5,096 nucleotides of DNA from Nitrospirota bacterium. Its GTDB lineage: Bacteria > Nitrospinota > Nitrospinia > Nitrospinales > VA-1. This document shows, piece by piece, positions 1 through 5,096 of this stretch. The stretch spans positions 1 through 5,096 of the forward strand of contig QJWD01000060.1 of NCBI GenBank assembly GCA_003235465.1, read 5' to 3'. The notes under the pieces were generated by a model, which made no database searches, was not told the origin of the DNA, and saw only the letters and a program-made list of their open reading frames with translations. Each line of letters starts with the position of its first letter. Positions within the stretch are counted from its first letter, which is position 1. A program made the translations under genes and the position numbers.

Positions 1-156
1 GAATTTTTCACGGTAATCGGCGGCGTTGGCTTTTACCCAGTCCAGCAGTTTTTGCTCGTCACACTCGCCGGAAGGTTCGATGCCTTCCTTTTTAAGCAGA
101 TTGATTTGCGAAATGCGGATGATCTCGCAGATCAGGTCGTCCTTGATCTTGCTCAT
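1..156 (-). CDS. Hypothetical small protein, N-terminal part (runs off left edge)
   Basis: I do not recognise this protein. The first 52 codons are open without a stop and the frame leaves the window at base 1. It begins MSKIKDDLICEIIRISQI and contains GIEPSGECDEQKLLDWV. The segment is charged and looks helical, with no signal peptide or membrane segment and two Cys (residues 10 and 32). The start at 156 is supported by a purine-rich GAGGA at 164-160, although the 3-nt spacing is short, and by a promoter about 50 bp further upstream. A 177-bp gap separates it from the oppC stop on the same strand, so it probably has its own transcript. The opposite-strand frame covering this stretch has no family resemblance and no ribosome site. 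The gene is likely real; its function is unknown. Confidence 0.65.
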   Translation of the reverse strand, partial: MSKIKDDLICEIIRISQINLLKKEGIEPSGECDEQKLLDWVKANAADYREKF

Positions 157-199
157 GGGTCCTCGTGTGCCGCCGGAAAACCTTCCAGGGCGGAAAAAA

Positions 200-248
200 G
201 GGCCAATTTATAATGATTTTTTCGGGTTGTCAATTCGATATTTGGCCC
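200..248. repeat. Inverted repeat framing the promoter (operator-like or terminator-like)
   Basis: The arms are perfect 7-mers: GGGCCAA at 200-206 and TTGGCCC at 242-248, separated by 35 nt that contain the whole -35/-10 promoter. On the minus strand the second arm is followed directly by TTTTTT (199-194). Outside the first arm lies GGAGAA, which can pair with that T-run if one mismatch and two G-U pairs are allowed. Two readings are possible: paired operator half-sites bracketing the left-gene promoter, or a long-loop Rho-independent terminator for the upstream oppBC transcript. A 35-nt loop is unusual for a terminator. The repeat is seen; its function is inferred. Confidence 0.4.
205..233 (-). 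promoter_or_regulatory. Sigma-70-type promoter for the left-edge gene
   Basis: Reading the minus strand, a perfect -35 TTGACA lies at 233-228. It is followed by TATAAA at 212-207 (15-nt spacer, 5 of 6 matches) or alternatively TAAATT at 210-205 (17-nt spacer, 4 of 6). Transcription would start near 200, giving a leader of about 45 nt before the ATG at 156. The surrounding bases are AT-rich against a GC-rich background. This is the only place in the window where both promoter boxes are recognisable. The 15-nt spacer is shorter than the usual 16-18. Confidence 0.55.
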
Positions 249-251
249 ATT

Positions 252-275
252 CTCCGGCGGCCCCGCCCGCTGGAG
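252..275. other. GC-rich hairpin downstream of oppC
   Basis: On the plus strand CTCCGGCGG pairs with CCGCTGGAG around a 6-nt loop (nine pairs including one G-U). On the minus strand, which is the oppC transcript, the same stem has one A-C mismatch. No T-run follows on either side, so it is not a standard intrinsic terminator, but it could help end or stabilise the oppBC message 59 bp after the oppC stop. In GC-rich DNA such a stem can also occur by chance. Confidence 0.25.
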
Positions 276-287
276 GTATCGCCTTAT

Positions 288-296
288 ATTATAGCA
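288..296 (-). promoter_or_regulatory. Extended -10 element, possible second promoter
   Basis: The minus strand reads TGCTATAAT, a perfect extended -10 (TGn plus TATAAT). The position 17 nt upstream holds TTTTAT, a poor -35, which is tolerable for an extended -10 promoter. It would start a transcript near 281, about 125 nt before the left-edge gene, passing through the hairpin and the dyad-framed promoter. It lies 38 bp past the oppC stop. The evidence is sequence match only. Confidence 0.3.
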
Positions 297-333
297 GTGT
301 GCCGCCGCCGATAAAACCCCATACAGGCCGGGA

Positions 334-1140
334 TCAGCGGCGCGGGTCGAGAGCGTCCCTCAGCCCCTCGCCCAAAAAATTGAACGACAGGATGGTGAGG
401 AATATCGCCAGCGAGGGAAAAAGGATGAGGTGCGGGTAGAACTTGATTGCCGACCAGCCGTCGTTGGCCAGGGTCCCCCAGCTGCTCGCCGGCGGCAAAA
501 GCCCGAGGCCGATGAAGCTCAGCGTCGATTCCGCCAGGATGGCGACGGGAATGCGGAAACTCACGGTGACCACGAGGACACCAAGCAGGTTCGGCAGAAT
601 CTCCCGCGCCAGGATGCGGAAATCGCCCGCGCCCAAGGCGCGCGCGGCCTCGACGTAGTTGTTCTCCTTCAGGCGGATGACCTCGCCGCGCACCAGCCTC
701 GCCACCGTCACCCAGCCGACCAGCGTGAGGGCGAGAAACAACCCGGCCACCCCCCGCCCCATCACCACGGTGATGAGGATAATCATGAGCAGGTCGGGAA
801 GCGCGAACACGACATCGACGGCGCGCATCATCAGGCTGTCCACCCGGCCCCCGTAATAGCCGGACAGCGCGCCGTACACCGTGCCGAACAGCACGGCGAC
901 GAGGGTGGTGGCGACGCCGATGAACAGCGACACGCGGCCGCCATGGATGATGCGCGAGAACAGGTCCCGCCCGAGCTGGTCGGTGCCCATCCAGTTGCCC
1001 GCGCCCGGGCCTCGCAGGGTGTTCATCGTGTCCTGGGCGTCGAAAGCGTGCGGCGCCAGCCACGGCGCGAACAGCGCCGCCAGGGTGACGGCGGCGAGAA
1101 AAAGCGCGGCGATCCTCGAGGCCAGGGGAAAAGGTTTCAT
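334..1140 (-). CDS. oppC: Peptide ABC transporter permease, OppC/DppC type
   Basis: One of two inner-membrane subunits of an Opp/Dpp-type ABC importer (BPD_transp_1 family). It would pair with OppB to form the translocation channel for peptides or similar substrates. The 268 residues show about six membrane segments (roughly 8-29, 70-92, 105-127, 131-150, 188-210, 238-258). The family hallmark GTDQLGRDLFSR is at 52-63, and the EAA loop that docks the ATPase is EAARALG (164-170) followed by ILP (181-183). The C-terminus GLRDALDPRR is the classic OppC ending. It resembles E. coli OppC (GTVYGALSGYYGG at 86-98) but lacks about 30 N-terminal cytoplasmic residues. That is not a mis-called start: an in-frame TGA sits six codons upstream. 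It begins 4 bp after the oppB stop, so translation is likely coupled. The substrate is not certain; nickel and sugar-peptide permeases share this fold. Confidence 0.93.
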   Translation of the reverse strand: MKPFPLASRIAALFLAAVTLAALFAPWLAPHAFDAQDTMNTLRGPGAGNWMGTDQLGRDLFSRIIHGGRVSLFIGVATTLVAVLFGTVYGALSGYYGGRVDSLMMRAVDVVFALPDLLMIILITVVMGRGVAGLFLALTLVGWVTVARLVRGEVIRLKENNYVEAARALGAGDFRILAREILPNLLGVLVVTVSFRIPVAILAESTLSFIGLGLLPPASSWGTLANDGWSAIKFYPHLILFPSLAIFLTILSFNFLGEGLRDALDPRR

Positions 1141-1144
1141 CGCT

Positions 1145-2062
1145 CTAGTGCACCCTCACGCGCGGGTCCAGCCAGCCGTACATCAGGTCGACAACGATGT
1201 GAGCGATGACGATGAGCACGGCGTACATCAGCGTGACGCCCATGATGAGCGGGTAGTCGCGGTTGGTCACCGCGGTGATGAAGAAATTGCCCATGCCCGG
1301 CACGGAGAAGATGAACTCGATGACGAACGACCCGGTCACCAGCCCCGCCACCAGCGGTCCGAGCACCGAAACGACGGGGTAGAGCGAGTTCTTGAGCACG
1401 TGCCTGAGCAGGATCTCGCACTCGGTGAGGCCCTTGGCCCTGGCCGTGCGAATGTAGTCCGAAGCGAGCACATCTAGCACCGTGGTGCGGGTGAGCCGGG
1501 CGATGTAGCCCGCGTAGCCCGCGCCGAGCGCAAGCGCCGGCATCAGCACGTGGCGCGGCCCCTCCCACAGGGCGGGCGGCAGCCAGCCGAGCTTGTGCGA
1601 CAGCCCCCACACCAGCACCGTGCCCAATACGAAGCTCGGCACCGAGATGCCGAGGGTGGCGAAAAACACTGCGCCACGGTCCAGGAAGGTGTTGGGCCGG
1701 TAGGCCGACAGCACGCCGGTGGGCACCCCGAGGGCGATGACGACGAACACGGCGGCGAGCCCAAGCGTCAGCGACACGGGGAACGTGTCCTTCAGAATAT
1801 CCGCCACGTCGCGCCCCAGGTACTTGTAAGAGGGCCCCAGCTCGCCTTGAAGTAATCCTTTAAGATATAGGGCGTATTGTACGGGGATAGGCTTATCGAG
1901 GTGGTACTTGGCCTCGATGTTGGCGATGATTTCGGGTGGCAGCTTCTTGTCGCCGTCGAACGGCCCGCCGGGAACCACGTGCATGATGAGAAAGGTCAGC
2001 GTGGCGACGACAAAGAGCACCACCACTCCATGCACGATCCGCTTGATCAGGTAAGCCCACAT
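1145..2062 (-). CDS. oppB: Peptide ABC transporter permease, OppB type
   Basis: Partner membrane subunit of the OppBC channel. At 305 residues it matches the usual length (E. coli OppB 306). Residues 1-30 form the first membrane helix. These are followed by PGGPFDGDKKLPPE (31-44) and IEAKYHLDKP (49-58), a periplasmic stretch strongly resembling E. coli OppB rather than DppB. Helices follow at about 95-120, 130-153, 172-190, 226-250 and 273-293. The ATPase-docking EAA-type loop is IRTARAKGL (204-212), with RHVLKN at 220-225, and FSVPGMG lies at 252-258. The C-terminus is DPRVRVH. The ATG at 2062 is preceded by AGGA at 2073-2070 with 7-nt spacing. It is the first gene of a two-gene unit with oppC and is divergent from ubiD. 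No binding-protein or ATPase gene lies beside it, so those subunits must come from elsewhere. Confidence 0.94.
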   Translation of the reverse strand: MWAYLIKRIVHGVVVLFVVATLTFLIMHVVPGGPFDGDKKLPPEIIANIEAKYHLDKPIPVQYALYLKGLLQGELGPSYKYLGRDVADILKDTFPVSLTLGLAAVFVVIALGVPTGVLSAYRPNTFLDRGAVFFATLGISVPSFVLGTVLVWGLSHKLGWLPPALWEGPRHVLMPALALGAGYAGYIARLTRTTVLDVLASDYIRTARAKGLTECEILLRHVLKNSLYPVVSVLGPLVAGLVTGSFVIEFIFSVPGMGNFFITAVTNRDYPLIMGVTLMYAVLIVIAHIVVDLMYGWLDPRVRVH

Positions 2063-2068
2063 GCGCGT

Positions 2069-2077
2069 ATCCTAGCA
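2069..2077 (-). promoter_or_regulatory. oppB ribosome site, overlapping an extended -10-like sequence
   Basis: The minus strand reads TGCTAGGAT just before oppB. Its AGGA (2073-2070) is well placed as a Shine-Dalgarno, 7 nt from the ATG. The same bases also fit a loose extended -10 (TGn plus TAGGAT, 4 of 6), which would start transcription at or next to the ATG. No matching -35 is visible, so the ribosome-site reading is preferred. I found no other convincing oppB promoter in the 205-bp divergent gap. Confidence 0.45.
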
Positions 2078-2086
2078 CAGGGTGAA

Positions 2087-2099
2087 TGCAATTTTTGCA
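2087..2099. promoter_or_regulatory. Small dyad TGCAA-TTT-TTGCA upstream of oppB
   Basis: Perfect 5-bp arms around a 3-nt centre, located 25 bp upstream of the oppB start in the divergent oppB-ubiD gap. Its size and symmetry would suit a repressor half-site pair, but dyads this short arise by chance and no regulator gene is nearby. Confidence 0.2.
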
Positions 2100-2215
2100 G
2101 GACGAGGCTGATTTATCCTGTCCGAAAACCGGGCGCGCACCCGGCCGACCCCCGGGGAGGAAAACAGGCGAATCCTGGCGGCGGTATTTTCCGCCCCTCG
2201 CCCTCCGCGATGGGC

Positions 2216-2221
2216 TATAAT
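2216..2221 (+). promoter_or_regulatory. -10 box upstream of ubiD
   Basis: A perfect TATAAT lies 46 nt before the ubiD ATG, predicting a transcript start near 2228 and a leader of about 40 nt. No -35 resembling TTGACA occurs 16-18 nt upstream, where the sequence is C-rich. No TGn extension is present either (the preceding bases are GGC). The promoter may need an activator, or its -35 may be degenerate. Confidence 0.4.
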
Positions 2222-2267
2222 TGCGATTTGGCCGGACCGACATCCCCCACCATCGCGATTTTACCCG

Positions 2268-4085
2268 ATGCACTACGACTCGCTGAGAGAATTCATCACC
2301 CGGCTCGAACAGGAAGGCGAACTCGTCCGCATCGGCGAGCGCATCTCGCCGGTGCTCGAGATCGCCGAAATCGCCGACCGCGTCTCCAAACAGCCCTTTG
2401 GCGGCCGCGCACTCCTGTTCGAGAACGTCGAAGGTTCGGCGTTTCCCGTGCTCATCAACGCCTTCGGCAGCCACCGCCGCGTCAACCTAGCCCTCGGCGA
2501 TGTGGAGAAGATCGCCCGCAACATCGAGCGCTACCTCAAGCTACAGCCGCCGGCCGGCTGGGTGGACAAGCTGAAACTGTTGCCCATGCTCTTCGAGGCG
2601 GCGCATTTTCCGCCGCGCCGGGTTCGCGGCCCCGCCCCCTGCCAGGAGGTGGTGCTAAAAGGCGACGAGGTCGACCTTGGCCGCCTGCCCATCCTGCAGT
2701 GCTGGCCGAAGGACGCGGGCCGCTTCATCACCTTTCCCATCGTCATCAACCGGAGCGCCGACGGGCGGCTCAGGAACGTCGGCCTCTACCGCATGCAGGT
2801 GTACGACAAAACCACCACGGCGATGCACTGGCACATCCACAAGGACGGCGCGCACTTTTATCACGACTACCGGCGGGAGAACAAAACCATGGAGGTGGCG
2901 GTGGCCATCGGCGCCGACCCGGCGGTGTGCTACGCCGCCTCGGCCCCCCTGCCCTACGGCATCGACGAATTCCTGTTCGCCGGATTCATCAGGAAGGCGG
3001 CGGTGCCCCTGGTGAAATGCCTGACGGTGGACCTCGAGGTCCCGGCGAACGCCGAAATCGTCCTCGAAGGCACCATCGACCCCGGCGAACTCCGCAACGA
3101 AGGCCCCTTTGGCGATCACACCGGCTACTACTCGCAGGACGGCGACTACCCGGTGTTCCGCGTCAAGGCGATCACCCACCGCAGAAACGCAGTTTACCAC
3201 ACCACGCTGGTGGGCAAGCCGCCGCAGGAGGACCTGTACCTGGGCAAGGCGACGGAGCGGATCTTCCTGCCCCTGCTCTGCACGCAGCTGCCCGAGATCG
3301 CCGACATGAACATGCCGGCGGAGGGCGTGTTCCACAACCTGCTCCTCATCTCCATCAAGAAGCGCTACCCCATGCAGGCGCGCCGCCTGATGAGCGCGCT
3401 GTGGGGCCTCGGCCAGATGAGCTTCGTTAAAACCATCGTCGCCGTCGACGACACCCTGGACGTGCAAGACGAGGCCGCCGTCGCCCGCCACCTGCTGAAC
3501 ACCGTTCGCGGCAAGGGCGACCTGTTCTTCTCAGAAGGCGTGCTCGACGTGCTGAACCACGCCTCGGACCAGGCCCTCCACGGCTCGAAACTGGGCATCG
3601 ACCTCACTGAAAAACTTCCCGGAGAGCCGGGCCATGGCCGGGCCGCTCCACCGGCCCCCGCCGAAGCCCTGCCCGAAGCAGGGTGGGTGCTGGAAACCTT
3701 TCCGGAACTCAAGGACTGCCGCTTCATCGACGCGGGCGGCGCACCGCCGGTGCTGTTCGCCTCCCTCGACAAGACCCGCCCCGGTCAGGGCCGCGATTTT
3801 CTCGCGGCGTTTTTCAAAACGCTGGCGTTTTCCGGCGTCCTCTTCGCTGTCGTCCTCGACACGCCGGTGGACCTTGGCGACACCTCGCTCGTCATGTGGA
3901 AATTTCTCAACAACATCGACCCCGGCCGCGACATCCTGATTGAAAGCGAGCGCATCGGCATCGACGTCACGCGCAAAACAAGCGAGGAAGGCTACAGCCA
4001 GAACTGGCCCGAGGAGATCGAGATGGACGCCGCCACCCGGGCCTGGGCCGACAGCGTTTTTGAAAAAATTTACCCAATAAAATAA
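2268..4085 (+). CDS. ubiD: UbiD-family prenylated-FMN-dependent decarboxylase, long form
   Basis: Decarboxylates an aromatic quinone precursor (4-hydroxy-3-polyprenylbenzoate in ubiquinone synthesis, or the analogous menaquinone step), using prenylated FMN made by a UbiX partner. The protein has 605 residues against 497 in E. coli UbiD. The N-terminus [21 protein letters not shown] matches the family. By alignment from memory with E. coli UbiD and Fdc1, the metal ligands are N170, H191 and E234, the cofactor segment is LYR (173-175), and the catalytic set is R175, E278 and D283 within [12 protein letters not shown] (278-289). All are present. After [15 protein letters not shown] (439-453) comes an Ala/Pro-rich linker and a roughly 140-residue extension. 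Part of that extension (about 493-570) resembles residues 356-449, as if the C-terminal domain were duplicated. Residues 187-194 (HWHIHKDG) differ from E. coli RWLSHRGG, so the ring substrate may differ. No Shine-Dalgarno precedes the ATG and no alternative ATG or GTG start lies just upstream. No ubiX or other quinone gene is in view. Confidence 0.92.
   Translation: MHYDSLREFITRLEQEGELVRIGERISPVLEIAEIADRVSKQPFGGRALLFENVEGSAFPVLINAFGSHRRVNLALGDVEKIARNIERYLKLQPPAGWVDKLKLLPMLFEAAHFPPRRVRGPAPCQEVVLKGDEVDLGRLPILQCWPKDAGRFITFPIVINRSADGRLRNVGLYRMQVYDKTTTAMHWHIHKDGAHFYHDYRRENKTMEVAVAIGADPAVCYAASAPLPYGIDEFLFAGFIRKAAVPLVKCLTVDLEVPANAEIVLEGTIDPGELRNEGPFGDHTGYYSQDGDYPVFRVKAITHRRNAVYHTTLVGKPPQEDLYLGKATERIFLPLLCTQLPEIADMNMPAEGVFHNLLLISIKKRYPMQARRLMSALWGLGQMSFVKTIVAVDDTLDVQDEAAVARHLLNTVRGKGDLFFSEGVLDVLNHASDQALHGSKLGIDLTEKLPGEPGHGRAAPPAPAEALPEAGWVLETFPELKDCRFIDAGGAPPVLFASLDKTRPGQGRDFLAAFFKTLAFSGVLFAVVLDTPVDLGDTSLVMWKFLNNIDPGRDILIESERIGIDVTRKTSEEGYSQNWPEEIEMDAATRAWADSVFEKIYPIK
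3333..3977 (+). repeat. Intragenic domain duplication in the UbiD C-terminus
   Basis: Residues 356-449 and 493-570 can be aligned by eye. [21 protein letters not shown] (from 358) sits against [21 protein letters not shown] (from 495). [21 protein letters not shown] sits against [31 protein letters not shown] sits against [10 protein letters not shown]. The second copy lacks about 15 residues found in the first (around 425-439) but keeps DPGRD and the NW...W pattern seen near the C-terminus of E. coli UbiD. The copies are diverged at protein level, so the duplication is old. The aligned spans are approximate. Confidence 0.6.
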
Positions 4086-4095
4086 AATAGTTAAA

Positions 4096-4101
4096 TATAA
4101 T
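4096..4101 (+). promoter_or_regulatory. -10 box upstream of uvrA
   Basis: A perfect TATAAT lies inside an AT-rich stretch (about 4060-4104) just after the ubiD stop, 37 nt before the uvrA ATG. The predicted transcript start is near 4108. The bases 16-18 nt upstream (around CCCAAT) do not resemble a -35. A TTGAAA exists at 4060-4065, but the 30-nt spacing is too long. No SOS box of the CTG-N10-CAG type is visible in the 53-bp gap. No terminator hairpin separates ubiD from uvrA, so read-through from ubiD is also possible. Confidence 0.35.
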
Positions 4102-4138
4102 TCCCCAACCCTTCACGCGAATAGATAAACAGCCCCAT

Positions 4139-5096
4139 ATGGCCCAGGAAAACCTCATCGTCAAGGGCGCGCGCGAGCACAACCTGAAGAACATCACGCT
4201 CTCGTTCCCGCGCAACAAGCTGGTGGTGTTCACGGGGCTCAGCGGTTCGGGCAAATCGTCCCTCGCCTTCGACACGATCTACGCCGAGGGCCAGCGGCGT
4301 TACGTCGAATCGCTTTCCGCCTACGCGCGCCAGTTCCTCGAATTGATGGAGAAGCCCGACGTCGACACCATCGAGGGCCTGTCGCCGGCGATCTCCATCG
4401 AGCAGAAAACCTCGAGCCGCAACCCGCGCTCCACCGTCGGCACCGTCACCGAAATCTACGACTACCTGCGCCTGCTGTTCGCCCGCATCGGCCGGGTGTT
4501 CTGCCACGGCTGCGGCCGCGAGATCGCCTCGCAGACGGTGCAGCAGATCGTCGACCAGGTGCAGGCGCTGCCCGAGGGCACGCGCGTTCTGGTGCTCGCG
4601 CCGGTGGTCAAGGAACGCAAGGGCGAATTCAAGAAGGAGATGCAGGGGCTGAGGAAAAAAGGCTTCGTCCGCGCCCGCGTGAACGGCGAGGTGAAGGGCC
4701 TCGACGAGGGCATCGCCCTCGACAAGAAGTTCAAGCATTCCATCGAAGCGGTGGTCGACCGGCTGGTCATCAAACCTGGCATGGGCAAGCGCCTGGCCGA
4801 TTCGGTGGAGGCGGCGCTCACTCATGGCCAGGGCTCGCTCATCGCCTCGATCGTGAAGGACGGCGGCGAAACGGAAGACCTGCTGTTCAGCGAAAAATTC
4901 GCCTGCGGCTACTGCGGCATCAGCTACCCGGAACTCGAACCCAGGCTGTTTTCCTTCAACAACCCGCAGGGCGCCTGCCCCGCCTGCCACGGCCTCGGCA
5001 GCAAAATGGAGATCGATCACGACCTGGTGGTCCCCGCTCCCGGGCTCTCGATCCGCGAGGGGGCCATCAAGCCCTGGGAGAAGCGCAACTCCGCCC
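4139..5096 (+). CDS. uvrA: Excinuclease ABC subunit A, N-terminal part (runs off right edge)
   Basis: UvrA is the damage-sensing ATPase of nucleotide excision repair. It dimerises, scans DNA and loads UvrB. The 319 complete codons seen here are about a third of the usual 940. Landmarks in order: Walker A GLSGSGKS (33-40), followed by [20 protein letters not shown] and [26 protein letters not shown] and NPRSTVGT; CxxC at 122 and 125; the UvrB-binding region including [11 protein letters not shown] (about 130-245); and the first zinc finger C256, C259, C280, C283 around [13 protein letters not shown]. All track E. coli UvrA closely. The ATG at 4139 is secure because the frame upstream has no ATG, GTG or TTG before a TAG at 4088. 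No Shine-Dalgarno is visible. Walker B, signature motifs and the second ATPase half lie beyond the window. A minus-strand open frame covers most of this region but is a compositional shadow. Confidence 0.96.
   Translation, partial: MAQENLIVKGAREHNLKNITLSFPRNKLVVFTGLSGSGKSSLAFDTIYAEGQRRYVESLSAYARQFLELMEKPDVDTIEGLSPAISIEQKTSSRNPRSTVGTVTEIYDYLRLLFARIGRVFCHGCGREIASQTVQQIVDQVQALPEGTRVLVLAPVVKERKGEFKKEMQGLRKKGFVRARVNGEVKGLDEGIALDKKFKHSIEAVVDRLVIKPGMGKRLADSVEAALTHGQGSLIASIVKDGGETEDLLFSEKFACGYCGISYPELEPRLFSFNNPQGACPACHGLGSKMEIDHDLVVPAPGLSIREGAIKPWEKRNSA

Noticed and set aside
26..439. Plus-strand open frame of 137 codons across the left-edge gene, the gap and the oppC end
   Set aside because: It has no ribosome site, crosses the promoter and dyad region, and overlaps two better-supported genes on the other strand.
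284..1063. Minus-strand open frame of 259 codons overlapping oppC in another frame
   Set aside because: It is Arg/Pro/His-rich and low in complexity, whereas the overlapping frame encodes a clear OppC with family motifs.
1877..3430. Long plus-strand open frame of 517 codons spanning the oppB start, the intergenic gap and half of ubiD
   Set aside because: It runs antisense to oppB and then out of frame through ubiD. The translation is Arg/Pro/Gly/His-rich with no family resemblance, as expected of a shadow frame in GC-rich DNA.
2655..3491. Minus-strand open frame of 278 codons opposite ubiD
   Set aside because: It is Val/Asp/His/Arg-rich antisense shadow of the highly conserved UbiD core.
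4060..4138. Possible terminator or SOS operator between ubiD and uvrA
   Set aside because: The AT-rich stretch contains short AAATA-type repeats but no stem-loop with a T-run and no CTG-N10-CAG palindrome.
4091..5020. Minus-strand open frame of 309 codons opposite uvrA
   Set aside because: The sequence is Ala/Asp/His/Arg-rich with no recognisable domain, and it lies antisense to a well-matched uvrA.
1..5096. CRISPR array, tRNA or rRNA gene, insertion sequence or attachment site
   Set aside because: No spaced direct repeats, cloverleaf, rRNA-like segment, transposase motif or terminal inverted repeats were seen; nearly all the sequence is accounted for by ordinary genes.

Overview
This window is about 5.1 kb of GC-rich, densely coding bacterial chromosome with ordinary housekeeping and transport content. 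It suggests a Gram-negative-type bacterium: it carries a UbiD-family quinone decarboxylase, an OppBC-type peptide permease pair and a UvrA, with short AT-rich intergenic gaps. The sequence alone does not settle the phylum. Pseudomonadota-like and related lineages such as Nitrospinota are possible.

Layout. The left edge holds the first 52 codons of a small unrecognised protein on the minus strand, running out of the window. Its upstream region contains a clear -35/-10 promoter framed by an inverted repeat. Next, also on the minus strand, come two genes 4 bp apart, oppB (2062 to 1145) and oppC (1140 to 334). They encode the two membrane subunits of an Opp/Dpp-type peptide ABC importer. Neither a substrate-binding protein nor an ATPase gene flanks them in the visible sequence.

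A 205-bp divergent intergenic region separates oppB from ubiD (plus strand, 605 codons). UbiD keeps the prenylated-FMN and metal-binding residues and the catalytic Arg-Glu-Asp set. It is about 100 residues longer than the E. coli enzyme, and the extra length looks like a second copy of the C-terminal domain. After a 53-bp AT-rich gap, uvrA begins on the plus strand at 4139 and runs off the right edge, giving 319 codons of a protein that is normally about 940.

How the genes relate. oppBC is a two-gene transport operon. ubiD serves quinone biosynthesis (ubiquinone or menaquinone) and uvrA serves nucleotide excision repair; nothing shows a functional link between these two. Both ubiD and uvrA have a perfect TATAAT box about 40 bp upstream and lack a recognisable Shine-Dalgarno sequence.

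I did not find a convincing novel system. The observations most worth a second look are the duplicated C-terminal domain of UbiD and the dyad-framed promoter of the left-edge gene.
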